The notes beneath the pieces are model-generated. The model did not search any database. It saw only the letters and a program-made list of their open reading frames with translations, and was not told the origin of the DNA. From Anaerolineae bacterium (GTDB lineage Bacteria; Chloroflexota; Anaerolineae; Promineifilales; Promineifilaceae), in the NCBI GenBank assembly GCA_020848035.1, contig JADLAX010000077.1:124001-188000 (forward strand): a stretch of 64,000 nt of DNA, written 5' to 3'. Positions within the stretch are counted from its first letter, which is position 1. Each line of letters starts with the position of its first letter. The translations under genes were made by a program, and so were the position numbers. Positions 7,721 to 16,058 of the stretch are shown here, piece after piece.

Positions 7721-10075
7721 ATGTCTGAATTAAGAGTTTTGATTGTTGGCAGTGGAGGACGGGAACATGCGTTGCTCTGGAAGATTGGTCAATCATCGCG
7801 GGTGGCGGAGATTTTTGTGGCGCCGGGGAATGCGGGCACGGCCGTTTCCGCCCAAAACATCGCGATAAGTGACAGCGACATTGACGAACTGCTCAACTTT
7901 GCCCAGGAAAAGCAGATTGATCTGACGGTGGTGGGGCCGGAGGTGCCGCTGGCGTTGGGCATTGTCGATGCGTTCCAGGCGGCGGGGCTGGCGATTTTTG
8001 GCCCGACCCAGGCGGCGGCGCAGCTGGAAGCGTCGAAGGCGTTTGCCAAGGAATTTATGCACAAGTTGGGGATTCCCACGGCCGTTTCCCACACCGTCAC
8101 CAATTTTGAAGACGCGGTAGAGACGTTGCAATGCAACGTCTCTACCAACGGCATTGTGGTAAAGGTCAGCGGCCTGGCCGCGGGCAAAGGCGTCGTGGTG
8201 TGCGACAATGCGGCCCAGGCGGAAGCCGCCCTGCGCGAGATGCTGCTGGAAGGTGCGTTTGGTGCGGCAGGGGCCGAGGTGGTCATCGAGGAGCGGCTGA
8301 GCGGGCCAGAACTTTCCTTGCTGGTGCTGACGGATGGCAAGACGGCCGTTCCCCTCTCCCCCGCCCGCGACCACAAACGCGCCTACGATCACGATCAAGG
8401 TCCCAACACCGGCGGCATGGGGGCCTTCGCCCCGCCGCCCGACGTGGACGACGCGCTGATTGACCACATCATGCACACCATCGTCCAGCCAACGATTGAC
8501 GGCATGGCCGCCCTGGGCACGCCGTACACCGGCGTGCTCTACGCCGGGCTGATGCTCACCGCCGACGGCCCCAAGGTGATTGAGTTCAACTGCCGCTTTG
8601 GTGACCCGGAAACGCAGGTGGTGCTGCCCCTGCTGGCGAGCGATCTGGTTGAGTTGATGCTGGCTTGCGCCAACTGCCGTCTCACCCCCGACATGGTTAA
8701 ACTTCATCCCGGTGCCTGCGCCACGGTGGTTATGGCCGCGCCAGGTTACCCGGCCAGTTACGCCAAAGGTCTGCCCATCACCGGGCTGGACGCTTTGCCG
8801 GAGGATGTGATGGTTTTTCATGCGGGAACGGCCGTCAAAGATGGCCAACTCGTCACCAGCGGCGGCCGGGTGCTGGCGGTGACGGCGCGAGGGGATGATT
8901 TGGGAACGGCCGTAACGCGTGCCTATGCTGGTGTGGAGAAAGTTCAATTTGAAAACGCCCACTACCGCAAAGATATTGGAAGAGATTGGAGATTGGAGAT
9001 TAGAGATTCCGCCCAATCTCCAATCTCTAATCTCCAACCGCTTTCTGCCTACGCCGCGGCAGGGGTGGATTTAGACGCTGGCAATCGGGCGACGCGGTTG
9101 ATGAAAACGGCCGTACACAGCACCTTTGGCCCGGAAGTGCTGTCTGGCGTGGGCAGTTTTGGCGGTTTATTTGACATAAGTGTTGCAAAGCAGATGGCCC
9201 AGCCGGTACTGGTGGCCTCAACTGACGGCGTGGGCACCAAAACGATGGTCGCCGCCACCCTGAAGCGCTGGGACAGTATCGGCCACGACATCGTCAACCA
9301 CTGCATCAACGACATTTTGGTCCAGGGGGCGCAGCCGCTCTTTTTCCTCGATTACGTGGCCTCCGCCAAACTGAACCCGGAGCAGATTGTTACGGTGGTG
9401 GGGGGCATTGCCGCTGCCTGTCGTGAGGCGGGCGTGGCCCTACTCGGCGGTGAAACGGCCGAAATGCCCGGCGTCTACCAAACTGGCGAGCTGGACCTGG
9501 TAGGCACGGTGGTGGGGCTGGTTGATCGCGCTAACATTATTGATGGTTCGCGCATTGCGGCCGGGGACGTGATTTTGGGGCTGCCCAGCAGTGGGCTGCA
9601 CACCAACGGCTTTTCGCTGGCGCGGCGGGCATTAGCAAATTTGGACTGGACGGCCGTTCACCCCCAGCTCAACGACAGCATCGGCAGCGTGCTGCTAACA
9701 CCGCACCGCAGCTACCTGGCGGAGGTGCAGGCGCTGCAAGCGGCTGGCGTAGACATTCGCGGCCTGGCCCACATCACCGGCGGCGGGCTGGTGGATAATC
9801 CGCCGCGCATTTTCCCAGCAGGGTTGGGGGCAAAAATCCAGCGCGGCAGCTGGCCCGTGCCGCCCATTTTTGCGCTCATTCAGCAGGAAGGCCACATCAG
9901 CGATGCGGAAATGGCGCATGTGTTTAACCTGGGGCTGGGCATGCTGGTCATTGTGCCCCGCGAGCAGGGGGCTTTGGCGATGACGGCCGTTCCCCAGTCC
10001 CAGATCGTTGGTGAAATCGCCGCTGGTATCCAGGGTGTTGTTTTTGAAGAATGGAACACAGATAAACGCAGATGA
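7721..10075 (+). CDS. purD-purM: Phosphoribosylamine-glycine ligase fused to AIR synthase
   Basis: A 784-residue bifunctional protein. Residues 1-418 are PurD (GAR synthetase), an ATP-grasp ligase: GSGGREHAL at the start, SGLAAGKGV in the ATP loop, IEFNCRFGDPETQ at the metal site. Residues about 443-784 are PurM, which closes the imidazole ring: STDGVGTK, GGETAEMPG and ITGGGLVDN are intact. Known PurD-PurM combinations occur in eukaryotic trifunctional enzymes and some bacteria. Two repeats lie inside: a 31-base palindrome (8116-8146) adds about ten residues just before the PurD ATP loop, and a GGAGATT hairpin (8977-9039) encodes the interdomain linker. The last residues and stop codon come from the next repeat. 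All catalytic motifs remain, so it should be active. Confidence 0.95.
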   Translation: MSELRVLIVGSGGREHALLWKIGQSSRVAEIFVAPGNAGTAVSAQNIAISDSDIDELLNFAQEKQIDLTVVGPEVPLALGIVDAFQAAGLAIFGPTQAAAQLEASKAFAKEFMHKLGIPTAVSHTVTNFEDAVETLQCNVSTNGIVVKVSGLAAGKGVVVCDNAAQAEAALREMLLEGAFGAAGAEVVIEERLSGPELSLLVLTDGKTAVPLSPARDHKRAYDHDQGPNTGGMGAFAPPPDVDDALIDHIMHTIVQPTIDGMAALGTPYTGVLYAGLMLTADGPKVIEFNCRFGDPETQVVLPLLASDLVELMLACANCRLTPDMVKLHPGACATVVMAAPGYPASYAKGLPITGLDALPEDVMVFHAGTAVKDGQLVTSGGRVLAVTARGDDLGTAVTRAYAGVEKVQFENAHYRKDIGRDWRLEIRDSAQSPISNLQPLSAYAAAGVDLDAGNRATRLMKTAVHSTFGPEVLSGVGSFGGLFDISVAKQMAQPVLVASTDGVGTKTMVAATLKRWDSIGHDIVNHCINDILVQGAQPLFFLDYVASAKLNPEQIVTVVGGIAAACREAGVALLGGETAEMPGVYQTGELDLVGTVVGLVDRANIIDGSRIAAGDVILGLPSSGLHTNGFSLARRALANLDWTAVHPQLNDSIGSVLLTPHRSYLAEVQALQAAGVDIRGLAHITGGGLVDNPPRIFPAGLGAKIQRGSWPVPPIFALIQQEGHISDAEMAHVFNLGLGMLVIVPREQGALAMTAVPQSQIVGEIAAGIQGVVFEEWNTDKRR
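8116..8146. repeat. GTAGAGACG palindrome inside purD
   Basis: A perfect 15+1+15 inverted repeat centred on one A (GGTAGAGACGTTGCA arm). It is translated as VETLQCNVST between strand segments of the ATP-grasp domain. Relatives with the same outer arms lie at 33653-33681 and 43612-43649. Confidence 0.85.
8977..9039. repeat. Mirrored GGAGATT/AATCTCC repeat as the PurD-PurM linker
   Basis: AGAGATTGGAGATTGGAGAT faces CAATCTCCAATCTCTAATCT around TCCGCC. It is read in frame as a Asp/Trp/Arg then Ser/Asn/Gln-rich linker. It matches the intergenic island at 5517-5581. Confidence 0.85.
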
Positions 10076-10116
10076 ACGCAGATTTTTCCTCTGCGCCTCC
10101 GCGCCTCTGCGTTAAA
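10050..10116. repeat. Composite ACGCAGAT + CTCTGCGC repeat before purN
   Basis: ACACAGATAAACGCAGATGA gives purD-purM its stop codon and is followed by CCTCTGCGCCTCCGCGCCTC and GCGTTAAA. The same two-part order occurs at 19455-19515 before the homoserine dehydrogenase gene, so the composite is a unit. Confidence 0.75.
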
Positions 10117-10130
10117 AAAATGGAGAATTT

Positions 10131-10733
10131 GTGTTGGAACTTCCCCGGTTAGTCATCCTGATTTCTGGGTCGGGCAGTAATTTGCAGGCGATTTTGGATG
10201 CGGTGGATGATGGGCGCATAACGGCCGTTCCTACCCTCATCGTCTCCAATCGCCAAGACGCTTACGGGCTGGTGCGCGCCGAAAATGCCGGTGTGCCCAC
10301 GGCTTACTTTCCCTTCAAACCATACCGCGAAGCGGGCAAATCGCGTGAGGCGTATGATGCGGATCTGGCGGAATTGATACGGCCGTACCACCCCGATCTC
10401 ATCATCCTGGCCGGCTGGATGCACATCCTCAGCGCCGCCTTTTTGCAGCACTTTCCCAATCGGGTCATCAACCTGCACCCCGCGCTGCCGGGGCAGTTTG
10501 CCGGTACCCACGCCATCCAGCGCGCCTACGAAGCGTACCAGCGCGGCGAAATTACCCACACGGGCTGCATGGTCCACCACACCATCCCAGAGGTGGATGC
10601 CGGGCCGGTCATTGCCCAGGCCGAGGTGCCCATCCTGCCCGGCGACAGCCTGGCCGACCTGGAAGAACGGATGCACCGGGCGGAACATATGCTGTTGGTA
10701 ACGGCCGTACAAACTGTTTTAGCCTCGTCTTAA
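10131..10733 (+). CDS. purN: Phosphoribosylglycinamide formyltransferase
   Basis: PurN transfers a formyl group from 10-formyltetrahydrofolate to GAR. The 200-residue protein shows ISGSGSNLQAI near the start (phosphate binding), the catalytic stretch INLHPALPGQFAGTHA (Asn, His) near residue 105, and HHTIPEVDAGPVIAQ with the catalytic Asp near 145. The start is taken as GTG at 10131 because GGAG lies five bases upstream; an ATG at 10120 is out of frame. It is the last gene of the purine cluster, and a new promoter follows for yebC. Confidence 0.95.
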   Translation: MLELPRLVILISGSGSNLQAILDAVDDGRITAVPTLIVSNRQDAYGLVRAENAGVPTAYFPFKPYREAGKSREAYDADLAELIRPYHPDLIILAGWMHILSAAFLQHFPNRVINLHPALPGQFAGTHAIQRAYEAYQRGEITHTGCMVHHTIPEVDAGPVIAQAEVPILPGDSLADLEERMHRAEHMLLVTAVQTVLASS

Positions 10734-10750
10734 CAACTGGCTTTGCCGCT

Positions 10751-10779
10751 GTTCTAGCCTTTGGGGACTGTGCTATAAT
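10751..10779 (+). promoter_or_regulatory. Extended -10 promoter for yebC-ruvC
   Basis: TGCTATAAT at 10771-10779 is a perfect extended -10 element. The -35 region is weak, as usual for this class. It lies 53 bases before the yebC start. Confidence 0.65.
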
Positions 10780-10831
10780 ACGCCTTCAAGTCCCACTTAC
10801 GGATAATTTTTATAAAAGTTGGAGAATACCT

Positions 10832-11581
10832 ATGTCTGGACATTCTAAGTGGTCCACCATCAAACATAAAAAAGCGGCAACGGATAAAAAGCGCGGCAAA
10901 ATTTTTACCCAGTTGACCAAAGAATTAACAATTGCCGCACGGGAAGGCGGGGGCGATCCCGCGTTTAACACCCGACTGGCCCTGGCGATTGACAAAGCCA
11001 AGTCCAACAACATGCCGAAAGACAACATCGATCGCGCCGTCAAACGCGGCACGGGCGAGCTGGAAGGCAGCGAGCTGTTCGAGTTGATGTACGAGGCGTA
11101 TGCGCCCCACGGCGTTGGCCTGCTGGTGGAAGTGGTTACCGACAATAAAAATCGAGCGATTGCCGATTTGCGCCATGCCCTCAGCAAAAACGGCGGCAAC
11201 ATGGCTGAAGGCGGCGCGGTCGCCTGGCAGTTTACCCGCAAAGGATACATTGCCGTGGGCGGTAAAGTCGATCAGGATGAACTGTTCCTGGTCGCCGCCG
11301 ACGCTGGGGCTGACGACATTCAGTTTGGCGGCGAGGTGGCCGAAGTGTACACCGAACTGGAAAACTTCCAGGCCGTCCGTGAAGCCATCAAGGAAGCAGG
11401 TATGTCGGTTGAGGAAGCCAGCATGGTGTTTGAACCCAACAATCCCATCGAGCTTGCCGAATCCGAAGCCTTGCAGGTGATGCGCGTGATTGAGGTAATT
11501 GAAGACCTGGACGACGTGCAGAACGTCTACTCCACCCTGGAAATCAGCGACGAAGCGATCGCCGCAATGGAAACAGCCTGA
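10832..11581 (+). CDS. yebC: YebC/PmpR family regulator
   Basis: A 249-residue member of the YebC/PmpR family (TACO1 relatives). Family members were described as DNA-binding regulators and more recently as factors that help ribosomes through difficult stretches such as prolines. The conserved start SGHSKWSTIKHKKAATDKK, the DNIDRAVKRG segment and the middle-domain YEAYAPHGVGLLVE are intact. GGAG precedes the ATG by about seven bases. It is followed by ruvC, a very common pairing. The extended -10 promoter upstream suggests yebC-ruvC form their own unit apart from the purine genes. Confidence 0.95.
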   Translation: MSGHSKWSTIKHKKAATDKKRGKIFTQLTKELTIAAREGGGDPAFNTRLALAIDKAKSNNMPKDNIDRAVKRGTGELEGSELFELMYEAYAPHGVGLLVEVVTDNKNRAIADLRHALSKNGGNMAEGGAVAWQFTRKGYIAVGGKVDQDELFLVAADAGADDIQFGGEVAEVYTELENFQAVREAIKEAGMSVEEASMVFEPNNPIELAESEALQVMRVIEVIEDLDDVQNVYSTLEISDEAIAAMETA

Positions 11582-11660
11582 TCAATTGTGAATTGTGAAT
11601 GATTAATTGTGAATGGTTAACGGCCGTGCGCAATTCGTAATTCACAATTCATCATTCACA
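11582..11660. repeat. Mirrored GAATTGTG/CACAATTC repeat between yebC and ruvC
   Basis: AATTGTGAATTGTGAATGAT faces GTAATTCACAATTCATCATT. The loop holds one ACGGCCGT copy. It starts at the yebC stop and ends six bases before the ruvC ATG. Confidence 0.8.
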
Positions 11661-11666
11661 CGCCTC

Positions 11667-12155
11667 ATGCGAATTTTGGGCCTGGACCCCGGCACAGCCA
11701 CAACCGGGTACGGCATTGTGGATGTGGCGGAGGGGGAATTTACGGCCGTTACCTACGGCACCATCACCACCCCGGCCAGCTTGCCCATGCCCCAACGCTT
11801 GCAGCAAATCCAGCAAGAACTCCAGCAGCTTTTAGATGAATATAAACCCGATACGGTTGGCATTGAAGAGGTCTTTTTTGGCCGGAACGTGACCACCGCC
11901 ATCACCGTTGGGCAGGCACGCGGCGTGCTGCTGCTGACCATCGCCAACGCCGGGCTGTCCATCGGCGAATACTCCCCACCCAAAATTAAGGATGCCGTCA
12001 CTGGCTACGGCAAGGCAGACAAAGCCCAGGTGCAGCTCATGGTGCGCAACCTGCTAGACCTGGAAGAAACGCCCCGCCCCGACGATGCCGCCGACGGGCT
12101 GGCGGTGGCCATTACCCATTACCACTACCAGCGGTTTGAAAACCTGTACGATTGA
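11667..12155 (+). CDS. ruvC: Crossover junction endodeoxyribonuclease RuvC
   Basis: RuvC resolves Holliday junctions during recombination and repair. The protein has 162 residues from the ATG at 11667 (MRILGLDPGTATTGYG). Acidic catalytic residues are visible: Asp7 in GLDPG, Glu in VGIEEVFFGRN near 68, and the Asp pair in RPDDAADGLAVA near 140. An upstream ATG at 11613 is in frame, but the intervening codons are repeat sequence, so the later start is preferred. ruvA and ruvB are not in the window. It converges with fabF, the stop codons being only seven bases apart. Confidence 0.95.
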   Translation: MRILGLDPGTATTGYGIVDVAEGEFTAVTYGTITTPASLPMPQRLQQIQQELQQLLDEYKPDTVGIEEVFFGRNVTTAITVGQARGVLLLTIANAGLSIGEYSPPKIKDAVTGYGKADKAQVQLMVRNLLDLEETPRPDDAADGLAVAITHYHYQRFENLYD

Positions 12156-12162
12156 ATCAAAA

Positions 12163-13419
12163 TTAGCTGGCGTAGCGCCCCAACACCAGGGTGGCATTGT
12201 GTCCACCCAGGCCAAATCCATTGGACATCGTCACATCCACCTGAGCCGGACGCGCCTGGTTGGGCACATAATCCAGGTCGCAGTCGGGATCGGGCGTTTC
12301 GTAATTGATGGTTGGTGGCAGCAAGTTGTGCTGGATGGCTTGCAGGCAAATGATCGCCTCCAGCGAGCCAGAGGCCCCCAGCAGATGGCCGTGCATCGAC
12401 TTGGTAGAACTAACCGCCACGTCATAAGCCGCCTCACCAAACAGCGCTTTGATAGCGGCCGTTTCGGCCCGGTCATTCAGCGGTGTACTCGTCCCGTGGG
12501 CGCTGATGTAATCTACATCTTTGGGCGCCACGGCCGCATCGGCCAACGCCGCGCGCATCGCCTCAATTGCCCCAGAGCCGTCTTCCGCAGGCATGGAGAT
12601 GTGGTAAGCGTCGGCGCTGGCCCCGTAACCCAGGAACTCGCCGTAGATGTGTGCGCCGCGCGCCCGGGCGTGTTCTAATTCTTCCAGCACCACCACGGCC
12701 GCTCCCTCACTCACCACAAAGCCATCACGCGTCTGGTCAAACGGCCGTGACGCCGTCTGCGGACTATCGTTGCGCGTGGAGAGCGCCTTCATCACGCTGA
12801 ACCCGGCAAAAGCCAGGGGCATCAAACACGCCTCGGAACCACCAGCAATCATGACATCGGCCGTGCCATACTGCACCACGCGGGCCGCCTGGCCCACGGC
12901 GTCGTTGCCCGTGGCGCAGGCCGTGGCCACAGACATGTTGGGGCCAGCCAGGCCGTGCTGAATCGAAATGGTAGCTGCGGGCGTGTCGGCCAGCATCATG
13001 GGCACAAAGAAGGGGCTGACGCGGTACGGGCCGCGCTCGTTGAGCATATCCACATTTTCGATGATGGGGTCCAGGCTGCCCATGCCGCTGCCAATCACCA
13101 CACCAATGCGGTTTTTGTTGACCTCGTTGACAGTGAGTTGAGCGTCGTGAATGGCCTGCTGGGCGGCAAAGAGGGCAAACTGGGTCATGCGCGACATGCG
13201 CCGCACTTCTTTGCGGTCAAAATGGTCCTGGGGATCAAAGCCTTTCACTTCCCCGGCAAAGGTGGTTTTATACTCGCTCACATCAAAAGCGGTGATGGTA
13301 TCGATGCCCGACTGCCCCTGGCTGATTTTTTGCCAGGTAGCGGCCACATCGTGGCCCAGCGGGTTAATGGTGCCCAGGCCGGTAACCACTACACGACGTT
13401 TAGTTAGGTGTTGACTCAT
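12163..13419 (-). CDS. fabF: Beta-ketoacyl-ACP synthase II (first copy)
   Basis: FabF condenses malonyl-ACP with a growing acyl chain in fatty-acid synthesis. The 418-residue protein has the Cys-His-His active site: Cys in VATACATGN near 165, His in SAHGTSTPLND near 305 and His in MHGHLLGASG near 342; NGFGLGGHNA near the end is also typical. The ATG at 13419 has GGAGG four to eight bases upstream; a further in-frame ATG-like start at 13476 lacks a site. A second fabF (42327-43607) is of similar length and probably differs in chain-length preference, but sequence alone does not tell. It stands alone here, convergent with ruvC. Confidence 0.95.
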   Translation of the reverse strand: MSQHLTKRRVVVTGLGTINPLGHDVAATWQKISQGQSGIDTITAFDVSEYKTTFAGEVKGFDPQDHFDRKEVRRMSRMTQFALFAAQQAIHDAQLTVNEVNKNRIGVVIGSGMGSLDPIIENVDMLNERGPYRVSPFFVPMMLADTPAATISIQHGLAGPNMSVATACATGNDAVGQAARVVQYGTADVMIAGGSEACLMPLAFAGFSVMKALSTRNDSPQTASRPFDQTRDGFVVSEGAAVVVLEELEHARARGAHIYGEFLGYGASADAYHISMPAEDGSGAIEAMRAALADAAVAPKDVDYISAHGTSTPLNDRAETAAIKALFGEAAYDVAVSSTKSMHGHLLGASGSLEAIICLQAIQHNLLPPTINYETPDPDCDLDYVPNQARPAQVDVTMSNGFGLGGHNATLVLGRYAS

Positions 13420-13545
13420 AGTGCCTCCGCAAAACACGGCCGTTTCCCCCGTTGGTTTATTTGGGAAGAGGTCCAACGGATACGGCCGTGTTATCTCATC
13501 TTCACCCAGCTATAACCCACCTCCCCCGCGAAAGATGCGCGGCAC

Positions 13546-13587
13546 AAAAAAAAGAGGCTGGCCCCTGTCGAGCCAACCTCTATTTTT
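13546..13587 (-). terminator. Rho-independent terminator of the repeat lipoprotein gene
   Basis: On the - strand AGAGGTTGGC pairs with GCCAGCCTCT (one G-U) and is followed by eight T. On the + strand a shorter TTTTTG follows the same stem, so it may work both ways. Confidence 0.75.
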
Positions 13588-13592
13588 GTTCA

Positions 13593-13656
13593 TCCGTTAT
13601 CGGTTGTCCGTAACCGGCGCGTTTACCGATTACCGGTACCGATTACCGGTTACTGA
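13593..13656. repeat. ACCGATTACCGGT repeat island
   Basis: Alternating TTATCGGTTG/GTAACCGG and TACCGATTACCGGTACCGAT words form overlapping palindromes. The stop codon of the - strand lipoprotein gene lies inside it. A related word occurs at 20628-20658. Confidence 0.65.
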
Positions 13657-15752
13657 ACATCAACCGTCATCACAAAGTCACCTTCGCCGCCAAAGAAGTC
13701 GCGAACGCGGATAAGGACCAGCCCATCGCTCTCGAAGGTGTAGACCAACTCTTCCACCTCACCCGAGAAAGCATCGTCGATGGTAGCCAGGACATTTTCA
13801 TCCAGGTCCAGGATTTCGATAACCGTGTCAATCGAATCATCATCGGAGGCTACGTTCACCACCATGGATTCGCCCGCCAGACCGCTGATGACGTAATCCA
13901 CCAGGCCGTCGGAATTGGTACGAGCATCCACCACATCGCCATAGGCCAGTTCGAAGATGACCTCGGTGGTACCAAACAACACCACTTCGTAATCACCCGT
14001 GTTGCCCGCAAAATCATCTTGTGAATTCAGAATGCGGAAGGAGTAGTTGCCCGTCTCGGCGATAAGCATAACAAACTCTTCAACGTCAATGGAGGCATCG
14101 AAACCGCGTTCTGGATCAAAGCCCAGCCCTTCGAGCAGAGCATCTTCCTGGCGCACCTGGATGGCGATATCCAATTCTTCTGACGGTTCGACGTAGATGC
14201 CCACCATGTCACCAGCACGCAGAGCGGTGAACGGGAAGGAGTGACCTTCGCCTTCATCTTCAGCTTCCAGCGTATCGGCCGTGGCGATCACCACGTTGGT
14301 GAGCGGGAAGCCCATCTGCAGGTCAAAGCTGCCCGAGGAACCTTCAAATCCATAGATGTTGATGGTATACACACCGTCAGCGGGCAGCGCCACAATGACG
14401 TTTTCAGGGCCAAAGGAGGCATCCCGTTCGCGGGACAGCAGAGAGCCACCGGAAGCATCTACCACATCAACAACTGCATCCAGCTCGCCAAATGGGGTGA
14501 TGATCATACCCACGATGTCGTCGGCGGCACCGGAGAAGGAGTAGGAAGCCACCGGGGTTGAAGCATCCACCGCGCCGGAGACAAAATCACCGTAGGCAAT
14601 GGGTTCGCCGTCGCCACCGGTTACGGGCGGGGTTACAACGGCCGTTCCCGCTTCAACAATGCTCAAGGTGTAATTGCCCGTCGCATCCGCAAAACCGCGC
14701 ACGATGATGGTGTAGTTACCCGTGGCCGGAATGGCGATGTCCAACACTTCTTCCACCCCAAAGGAGGAATCGATCTCACCGTTGGGCAGAATCGAGGTAC
14801 CACTTTCATCCACCACATCCACAACCGCATCAAACTCACCGGCCGGCGTAACGATAATGTCGATTACCTCGCCTTCCAGACCAATGAAGGTCCAGACAGA
14901 CGGGCCAGACGCATCCACCACACCGTCAACGGTATCGCCGTACAGCAGCATGTCACCGGTCAGATTGACATCCACGTCGGTGGTGCCGCCCACAGGGGCC
15001 GACAGGGTAACCGTGTTGATAATCGCGTCCAGGACAGGGCGGTATTCGGCTTCTTCAGAAGCTTCCGCGCCCGCCGCCACAAAGGCCACGTTGCTGTCGG
15101 TCATGATGAGGTAGAGCTGCATAACGGCCGTATCCCCTTCCGTATCAGACGCATCAGCCAACACCATAGCCGCATCCTGGCCATTAACGGTTACGGCCGT
15201 TGGGGCCTCGGTAACGGTAACCACCACGCCATCCGTGGCATCACTGTTGGCCGTAAACAGCTCAACAAAGACGTTCAGAACGGCCACCGGGTCGCTAGCA
15301 TCCAGATCTTCCCCGCCAAGAAGGGTAAGCAGTGACGGATCCAGGAAGGCAAAGTTCATGATAGCGCCTTGAATGTTGTCTTGATCGTCGGCGAGAATGT
15401 CCTCGCTGCTGGCCAGGCGCAGTTCGCCACTATCTTCGGCCGCTGCCATTGCCCACTCTTCGGGATAGGACAGGGAGATACCCAACACCTCGTTGGAGAA
15501 ATCCACAAAACCAGCCGTGGGATCGGGTACGGCCGTTGGTTCGGGTTCTTCCGTGGGAACGGCCGTCGGTTCCTCAGTGGGTTCCTCGACGGGTTCTTCG
15601 GTTGGCTCTTCAACGGGATCTTCTTCGTCTTCTTCCTCGCTGCGGACGCGCGGCGTTGGGGTGGGCTCCTCACCGCCGCAAGCGGTTAACACCGCCCCAA
15701 ACAACAGGGCAGCAACCAGCATGAAAATAAGATGTTTGTTCAGGTTTTTCAT
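13650..15752 (-). CDS. Secreted lipoprotein with pre-peptidase-type beta-sandwich repeats
   Basis: A 700-residue exported protein. The signal peptide ends in a lipobox (LFGAVLTACGG, Cys near residue 26), so it should be lipid-anchored. An acidic Glu/Pro/Thr linker (about 30-80) leads to a PsbP/DUF1795-like part starting VLGISLSYPEEW. From about 255 on come at least four repeats with the pattern YGD...VDA....YSF.G..GD.V.I.....ELDAVVDVVD and ATGNYTI.V.GF, typical of pre-peptidase C-terminal (PPC) domains that stabilise or display secreted enzymes. No enzyme domain is present. GGAGAG precedes the ATG. The function is unknown; binding or surface scaffolding is the likeliest guess. Confidence 0.85.
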   Translation of the reverse strand: MKNLNKHLIFMLVAALLFGAVLTACGGEEPTPTPRVRSEEEDEEDPVEEPTEEPVEEPTEEPTAVPTEEPEPTAVPDPTAGFVDFSNEVLGISLSYPEEWAMAAAEDSGELRLASSEDILADDQDNIQGAIMNFAFLDPSLLTLLGGEDLDASDPVAVLNVFVELFTANSDATDGVVVTVTEAPTAVTVNGQDAAMVLADASDTEGDTAVMQLYLIMTDSNVAFVAAGAEASEEAEYRPVLDAIINTVTLSAPVGGTTDVDVNLTGDMLLYGDTVDGVVDASGPSVWTFIGLEGEVIDIIVTPAGEFDAVVDVVDESGTSILPNGEIDSSFGVEEVLDIAIPATGNYTIIVRGFADATGNYTLSIVEAGTAVVTPPVTGGDGEPIAYGDFVSGAVDASTPVASYSFSGAADDIVGMIITPFGELDAVVDVVDASGGSLLSRERDASFGPENVIVALPADGVYTINIYGFEGSSGSFDLQMGFPLTNVVIATADTLEAEDEGEGHSFPFTALRAGDMVGIYVEPSEELDIAIQVRQEDALLEGLGFDPERGFDASIDVEEFVMLIAETGNYSFRILNSQDDFAGNTGDYEVVLFGTTEVIFELAYGDVVDARTNSDGLVDYVISGLAGESMVVNVASDDDSIDTVIEILDLDENVLATIDDAFSGEVEELVYTFESDGLVLIRVRDFFGGEGDFVMTVDVQ

Positions 15753-16058
15753 AAATCTCTCCTAACTTGAATGGTTTCCTTTTAACAAAATGGGCGTATT
15801 GCAAAGGGTTTTTGGGTAGATAATAGTAATGGAGGAGACCAACTTAACCATAGGTCAAATGGTCTATAGAGCGATGTTGCTTCACATTATGGCTGCAATT
15901 CTTTCTGTTAATCTGAACGGCCGTAATCTCCTTCAATCGCTGCTACGGCGCATAGAATACAGGCAGTTCTCAAGGTTAACTGTCAACCAGTATATAGTTT
16001 CAGCGATCCGAAATCGATCCGGTACTAGTGAACAGTTTTTTTGGGTAAAAACGAGCTT
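15753..16058. other. Intergenic stretch without a supported gene
   Basis: The gap holds the upstream region of the lipoprotein gene and one ACGGCCGT. An open frame at 15829-16062 has no ribosome-binding site or recognisable family. I see no terminator or RNA gene. Confidence 0.5.

Noticed and set aside
11613-11666. Longer N-terminus for RuvC
   Set aside because: The extra codons lie in a mirrored GAATTGTG repeat and the family start is MRILGLDPG at 11667.
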